Position numbers and translations under genes: made by a program. Below are positions 60,501 to 64,000 of a stretch of 64,000 nucleotides of DNA, one piece after another. The notes beneath the pieces were generated by a model. It was not told the origin of the DNA. It worked only from the letters and a program-made list of their open reading frames with translations, and made no database searches. The stretch's first letter is position 1. Each line of letters begins with the position of its first letter. The DNA comes from Corynebacterium durum. Lineage in GTDB: Bacteria; Actinomycetota; Actinomycetes; Mycobacteriales; Mycobacteriaceae. The DNA lies in the NCBI RefSeq assembly GCF_030408675.1, contig NZ_CP047200.1:682001-746000 (forward strand). The letters are read 5' to 3'.

Positions 60501-63480
60501 TGCCATTCGTCTTGCGTGGGACACGATCATCAAGCCTACATGGGATTTGCTGATGGCCGGTATCACATGGCTGGCAAATAATGTGTTCACACCCATGGTC
60601 GGGCTCATTAAAGCGGCGTGGGATGGCTTGGGGTCGGGCATCAAGTGGGTGTTTGACTTTGTGATTACGCCCACTTGGAACCTGATGCAGACTGGTTTGC
60701 AGGCGCTGGGCGATTTCTTCTCCAACATCTGGAATAACTACGTCAAGCCCACTTGGGAGGCGCTAGGCAATGGTATCCGCTGGGTGGCAGATAATGTAGT
60801 CCACCCAGTGTTTGAAGGGCTGAAAGACGGCCTGACTAGGGTCAGGGATTGGTTCAGCCAGACCGTCGATAATATCGGACGCATCTGGGATGGCATCAAG
60901 GACAAGACGAAAAAACCTGTCGAGTTCGTGGTCAACACGGTCTACAACGGTGGCATCCGCAAAGCCTGGAACACGGTGGCCAAGCTTGTCGGTCTCGACG
61001 AACTGCCTGAGCATCATTTCGCTACCGGCGGTGTGATGCCTGGCTATTCGCCTGGTCGCGACATTCATCACTTCTTTAGCCCTACCGGCGGTTTGCTTAG
61101 CTTATCTGGCAATGAGGCGATCATGCGCCCTGAGGTTACTACGGCCATGGGCGGCGAACCCGCCGTGAACGCTCTAAACGATGCCGCTATTCGCGGCGGC
61201 GTGAGTCGTGTTAGGAAGCTGCTGGGTGAAGGTGCGGCGTTCGCTAAGGGCGGCGTGTTCCGTACTTTGGCGTTCGCTAAGGGCGGCGTGTTCCGTACTT
61301 TGGCGTTTGCTAAGGGCGGTGTGTTCCCTAATGGCGGCACCGAGCAGCGCGATAAGCTGACTGAACGTATCGCATCACTGTTCGATGCGATTAAGAGTGA
61401 GCATGGCAAGCCTTATCAATATGGGGGCACCGGCAATCCCTCATGGGACTGTTCGGGCCTGTGGTCAGGCATTGTACAGTTCCTGAACGGTGGGAATTTG
61501 CGCGGTGGTCGCATATTCAATACCGAAAGCAATTTCGGTAACTTCGGTTTCGTCCCTGGACTGTCCGGCCGTGTGACCATTGGTGTGCTGTCTGGCAAAG
61601 GCGGTGGTGAGAACGGCCATATGGCGGGCACCATCGACGGGGTTAACCTGGAATCCGCTGGTGACCACGGTGTGCAGATCGGTGGTGCGGCTCGCGGTTC
61701 CGATAATGGCATGTTCAACCACGTCTACACGCTGCAGGAGTTCCTTGGGGAGTTCATCAGCGGCGGCAACGGCGGTGGTGGCGGTTTCAACCTGGGGGCC
61801 ATGGTCAAAGGCTTGTGGGATGCGGCGATCAGCAAGATCGGAGATTTCCCAGGCAAAGACAAAAATGGTGACTTCGGGAAACTGCCTGGTGCTGTGGCGA
61901 AAACCTTGGCCGATAAAGCTTGGGATTTCGTCAAGTCGAAGATCGGCGTGTTTGCCGGTTCTGCTGGTGTCGCTGGTAGCGCCGAATCTTGGCGCGAAAT
62001 GGCGATGGCGGCGATGCGTCGCCAGGGCTTCAATGCAGATGATCCACGCCAGGTTAACGCCATGCTGGCTCAGATTATGAGTGAGTCGGGCGGCAACCCC
62101 GGTATCGCGCAACAGATCGTTGACGTCAACGGCACCGGCGACAGTGCAGGCGTTGGCCTGCTGCAGATCATCCCGGGGACTTTCGCGGCTTACCGTGACC
62201 CGGAACTAGCTGATGACAGACGTGATCCGTGGGCAAATATGAATGCCGCGCTCAGGTACTACCGGGCCAAGTATGGTGGCGATCTGACGAGCGTATGGGG
62301 TCATGGTCATGGCTATGATTCCGGCGGCTGGTTGAAACCAACCCCGAACGGGTTTGGCACCTACTACAATCATTCTGGCGAACCTGAGGCCGTTCTGACT
62401 GGTCCCCAATGGCGGGGCGTCGAGAAGCTGGCCGATGGCGTGTACCGGCTGTCCAAGCCGCTTGGCGACATGGTTGCAGGCTTCCCAGCTGCTGTTAGGC
62501 AGATCGGTGATGCCTTGCAGCACACGGCCACTACCGGGGATTATCCTGGTGCACCGCTTATTGATGAGGATTCACCCCTTGTTGATGCTGCGCTGGCTGT
62601 GCATCGCGAGACTGATTTGCTGGCGACGGCGCGGGGCGAATTGGGTACGGCGTTTGCTGGTGGTGATGATGGGTATGGTGCCCTTGCTGACCTGCTGGGT
62701 AACGACGAGTTGGCGCGGAACCTGGTGAACTTCACCGGCAATGTTGGTGTTGCTGGCCAGGAGCTTTCTACGGCGTTTGCTGGTGGTGATGATGGGTATG
62801 GTGCCCTTGCTGACCTGCTGGGTAACGACGAGTTGGCGCGGGCAATCGTAACCGGTATCGGCGACGTCGGAACTGCTGTCCGCGAAACCAGTGCCGCCAT
62901 CGACCGCGCACACAAGGGCTTCAACGAGTGGGCCGCCGAAAACGAGAACCATGGACGCATAGGGTCACCTGAAGAGTGGGCCTTGCACTACGGTTCAGCG
63001 GCCGGGGCTAGCATGCTCGACGACGCCCTTGGGCTTTTCGGTCTTGATGGGATCGTTGGCGGCACTCTGAAGGATTCGTTTGTGGAGCTGGTTAACCAGT
63101 CAGCGAACTACACGAACGGGGCTTTGGACTACTACGGCGTTCCCAGCGCACGGTTCGGGCACATTTCAAAGGACTCACTGAAGCCTTTGAGTGTGCTCGA
63201 TAATGATGGGCGCGTACCAAAGGTTGAGGTTGCACAGCCTGCCACAGTGGAGGTTAATGACACTGTGACGGAAAGCAAGCCTGCGGCCACGGGCGACCCG
63301 TCAGGCGGGAAACAAACGATCATTGTTCAGCTGGAAGGCGATAAGACCTACACAGGTGAACAGGTCAAAAAGATGTTCAACCAGCTCGACGAGAAATACG
63401 ATTCCCTCAAATTCGAGGTCGAAGACCTCAAGGACAAGAACACCGCCCCGGTAACTTCCGGGGTAGGTGGAATCGTGTAA
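57526..63480 (+). CDS. Tape measure protein with two predicted wall-hydrolase domains
   Basis: 1984 residues; it sets tail length. Residues 1-150 are a charged coiled coil. A TP901-like core follows (LSQVMGSLQAVTGSTSDVMA, about 220-480), then hydrophobic segments (about 560-680). A long Trp-rich repeat region has 'W..IKPxWD' units (about 900-1150). From about 1275 an NlpC/P60-like domain has Cys1309 (in NPSWDCSGLW) and His1365 (GENGHMAG). From about 1490 a lytic transglycosylase domain has Glu1520 (MLAQIMSESGGNPG). Such domains open the cell wall at infection. Internal DNA repeats are listed separately. Confidence 0.93.
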   Translation: MSATDGTMFVPVLPDFSKFFSGVEKASKESGDKAGKDFSEAMQDGMDRAERARNKAADAYQRAMDRAQASAEKATVQQLKLVEAVEKYGDESVQAIDAANKYAQAMREVERNESSAASASKQLEKAEQALAKAAGEADNAISLQTKNFGKFGTAMDATEGKANKWRSVLSGMGADADGFGGKLSGIIGTVGKFGGLIAGGLGIAGGVSFFGDAIGKGRELSQVMGSLQAVTGSTSDVMAQVSQRARDLGNDETLAGTSAASATDAMLALAKGGMSVSDAMEAAKGSIQLAGAAQVDAGTAADIQIAALNGFHLAASDASLVADVLTNAANNSATGLVELGDSIKYAAPTASTLGISLQDTSTYLGLFANLGIKGSEAGTAMRSALLSLTNPSKEGAKALAEMGVNAFDAQGKFVGMREITGQLAAAQDRMGASAFTAAAATAFGREAVSFATTAANSGVEGFDNLRASLDRQGSAGETAGAKLSGLNGVMDRIGNAVDDLQLRLYELAEPKLSEWGDKLGNAIGWITDKIPTVIGFLKEHKDLLVVTGGAVAGVASGMVALKAAQTGLWAVSAISSYAKMLSAFPALLAAQRAGTLQATAAQMGLNAAMLINPIGLIVAGIAAVVGALVLFFTKTETGKRIWGEFTSFMGQALQPVFTLFDNLKAAWGEITEAFNGGDAGFGALMDIFGADKAQAIVDFAERMGVVFQNVKASIGELFAAFQGDDAGIGGLTALFGADAAQGIADAFTTVGNAMEWIRGIITDSLSGTFTSLWNTVTTLATTMNGLGQTIAGGVWNALQGLWALLLQLWNLLEPVLMPVLKTVGIVVGGVIIGAILGAVKAVEGFAWILSQATNALSWIVTNGFNPLISIIGVVIQWVGTNLADATRAGIQFLGDVWNAISVGISWAWNTLIKPAWDALEYAAKVGLAVIGTVVLTPLLLAWEALSWGIKAAWENLIKPAWDLLQGAANFMWTSVLMPIFGFIKFEWNGLSLAIRLAWDTIIKPTWDLLMAGITWLANNVFTPMVGLIKAAWDGLGSGIKWVFDFVITPTWNLMQTGLQALGDFFSNIWNNYVKPTWEALGNGIRWVADNVVHPVFEGLKDGLTRVRDWFSQTVDNIGRIWDGIKDKTKKPVEFVVNTVYNGGIRKAWNTVAKLVGLDELPEHHFATGGVMPGYSPGRDIHHFFSPTGGLLSLSGNEAIMRPEVTTAMGGEPAVNALNDAAIRGGVSRVRKLLGEGAAFAKGGVFRTLAFAKGGVFRTLAFAKGGVFPNGGTEQRDKLTERIASLFDAIKSEHGKPYQYGGTGNPSWDCSGLWSGIVQFLNGGNLRGGRIFNTESNFGNFGFVPGLSGRVTIGVLSGKGGGENGHMAGTIDGVNLESAGDHGVQIGGAARGSDNGMFNHVYTLQEFLGEFISGGNGGGGGFNLGAMVKGLWDAAISKIGDFPGKDKNGDFGKLPGAVAKTLADKAWDFVKSKIGVFAGSAGVAGSAESWREMAMAAMRRQGFNADDPRQVNAMLAQIMSESGGNPGIAQQIVDVNGTGDSAGVGLLQIIPGTFAAYRDPELADDRRDPWANMNAALRYYRAKYGGDLTSVWGHGHGYDSGGWLKPTPNGFGTYYNHSGEPEAVLTGPQWRGVEKLADGVYRLSKPLGDMVAGFPAAVRQIGDALQHTATTGDYPGAPLIDEDSPLVDAALAVHRETDLLATARGELGTAFAGGDDGYGALADLLGNDELARNLVNFTGNVGVAGQELSTAFAGGDDGYGALADLLGNDELARAIVTGIGDVGTAVRETSAAIDRAHKGFNEWAAENENHGRIGSPEEWALHYGSAAGASMLDDALGLFGLDGIVGGTLKDSFVELVNQSANYTNGALDYYGVPSARFGHISKDSLKPLSVLDNDGRVPKVEVAQPATVEVNDTVTESKPAATGDPSGGKQTIIVQLEGDKTYTGEQVKKMFNQLDEKYDSLKFEVEDLKDKNTAPVTSGVGGIV
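61237..61327 (+). repeat. 33-bp tandem repeat in the tape measure gene
   Basis: Two exact 33-bp units (61237-61269, 61270-61302) and a partial third with small changes. Each encodes AFAKGGVFRTL. The first two copies are identical in DNA, so the expansion is recent or slippage-prone; it changes the protein in 11-residue steps. Confidence 0.9.
62646..62841 (+). repeat. 73-bp exact repeat with 123-bp period in the tape measure gene
   Basis: 62646-62718 and 62769-62841 are identical. They encode TAFAGGDDGYGALADLLGND then ELAR. Two diverged copies of the same peptide pattern occur much earlier in the protein (at about 59539 and 59680). Confidence 0.9.
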
Positions 63481-63490
63481 GGAGGTTGTC

Positions 63491-64000
63491 GTGTTTCTGT
63501 CGGTCACCTGGATCGGCGCGGACGGTTCGGTGTGGCCCCTTGAGGGGGAGCTGACCGACTTGGCTGGCGTCGTCTTGGCAAAGCCTAGTGGTTTGACGTC
63601 GAAGCTTGACCGCTCCACAATGGTGCGCCCCAATGGTGTGGGGGTGGACGTTGCGGATTACGCGATTCCCGCTATTCAGGGGTCGCTTGATGTGCGTGTC
63701 CACCCCGATAAAGCGGCGGGCTTGTCGCTTGGCGATGTGTGGCGTGCGTGGTGCGCGTCATGGTCGATGATCAATCCGGGGGAGCTGGTGGTGTCGGATT
63801 CGTCTGGCTACCGGTGGCGTCTGCAGGCGTTGCTTGAATCGCCTATCGACGCCCCCGCCGTTTCCCCTGAAGCGCGTGGCGTGCCGTTCATTGACTCCAC
63901 AGTCAACTTGTTGGCGACTGGTGGGGTGTGGCATGGCGAAAGCGTTGCGAGCGGCGGCAATACCGTTCAGGTATTCAACCCCGGCGATCTTCCTACCTTC
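63491..64000 (+). CDS. Distal tail (minor tail) protein, start only
   Basis: GTG 63491 with AAGGAGG upstream; open for 170 codons to the window edge. The protein starts FLSVTWIGADGSVWPLEGEL, and later has LTSKLDRSTMVRPNGVGVDV. The place right after the tape measure gene is that of the distal tail protein (Dit-like) in siphoviruses. The rest is outside the window. Confidence 0.75.
   Translation, partial: MFLSVTWIGADGSVWPLEGELTDLAGVVLAKPSGLTSKLDRSTMVRPNGVGVDVADYAIPAIQGSLDVRVHPDKAAGLSLGDVWRAWCASWSMINPGELVVSDSSGYRWRLQALLESPIDAPAVSPEARGVPFIDSTVNLLATGGVWHGESVASGGNTVQVFNPGDLPTF

Noticed and set aside
61237..62841. Tape-measure repeats as assembly error
   Set aside because: Units keep the reading frame and the second pair is separated by non-identical sequence, so biological duplication is more likely, though short-read collapse cannot be excluded.
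1..64000. CRISPR arrays
   Set aside because: No regularly spaced repeats with unique spacers; the repeats found are tandem or inside genes.

Overview
The window comes from an actinobacterium, most likely a Corynebacterium. The grounds are the gene order adnA-adnB, RCK potassium channel, nudC-like, uvrD2, PPA1309 and UPF0182 families, prfB-ftsE-ftsX-smpB, a tmRNA tag of AENTQRDYALAA, an initiator tRNA without encoded CCA, and frequent GTG/TTG starts. I place it at genus level only. It has two parts: about 32.5 kb of host chromosome and, from the 3' end of ssrA onward, about 31.5 kb of a prophage that runs off the right edge.

Host part. 1-8229 is a DNA repair and ion cluster: the end of AdnA, AdnB, the channel (with a second internal ribosome site before its RCK domain), a NUDIX enzyme and UvrD2. 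8600-8830 is a free-standing transcription unit for a 25-residue amphipathic peptide. 8848-17900 is a conserved actinobacterial neighbourhood (E1/cyclodehydratase-like protein, YgjP-type peptidase, helix-hairpin-helix protein, DUF2342 protein, PDZ-Lon-like protease, lipoprotein, PPA1309, UPF0182). An initiator tRNA (18019-18092) is followed by a small accessory patch with unknown genes and a frameshifted aldo/keto reductase. 20758-24483 encodes a four-gene methylmalonyl-CoA carboxyltransferase (5S, 12S, small subunit, 1.3S biotin carrier). A secreted S1 protease, two inositol-phosphatase-family enzymes, prfB, ftsE, ftsX, smpB, a DUF488 protein, a zinc-ribbon protein and tmRNA complete the host section.

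Prophage part. A tyrosine integrase lies directly beside ssrA. A leftward block holds an Xis-like HTH protein, small membrane proteins and a repressor-ImmA peptidase pair. A rightward promoter drives a roughly 385-nt leader rich in helices, then a 22-residue membrane peptide and an AntA/KilAC antirepressor operon. Next come recombination and replication genes (clamp-like protein, YqaJ exonuclease, annealing-protein candidate, initiator with iterons inside its gene, SSB, RusA, glutaredoxin, PD-(D/E)XK protein) and a C5 cytosine methyltransferase whose gene appears to contain a second, overprinted gene. A strong promoter followed at once by an intrinsic terminator (47907-47978) precedes the packaging and structural genes, an arrangement like lambda PR'-tR'. 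The late genes are HNH, TerS, TerL, portal, HK97-type protease, capsid, connectors, major tail protein, tail chaperones with a likely -1 frameshift, a 1984-residue tape measure with two predicted wall-hydrolase domains, and the start of a distal tail protein. It therefore looks like a siphovirus with an HK97-type head. Lysis genes and attR must lie beyond the window.

All calls rest on reading motifs, frames and ribosome sites by eye; no database search was possible.
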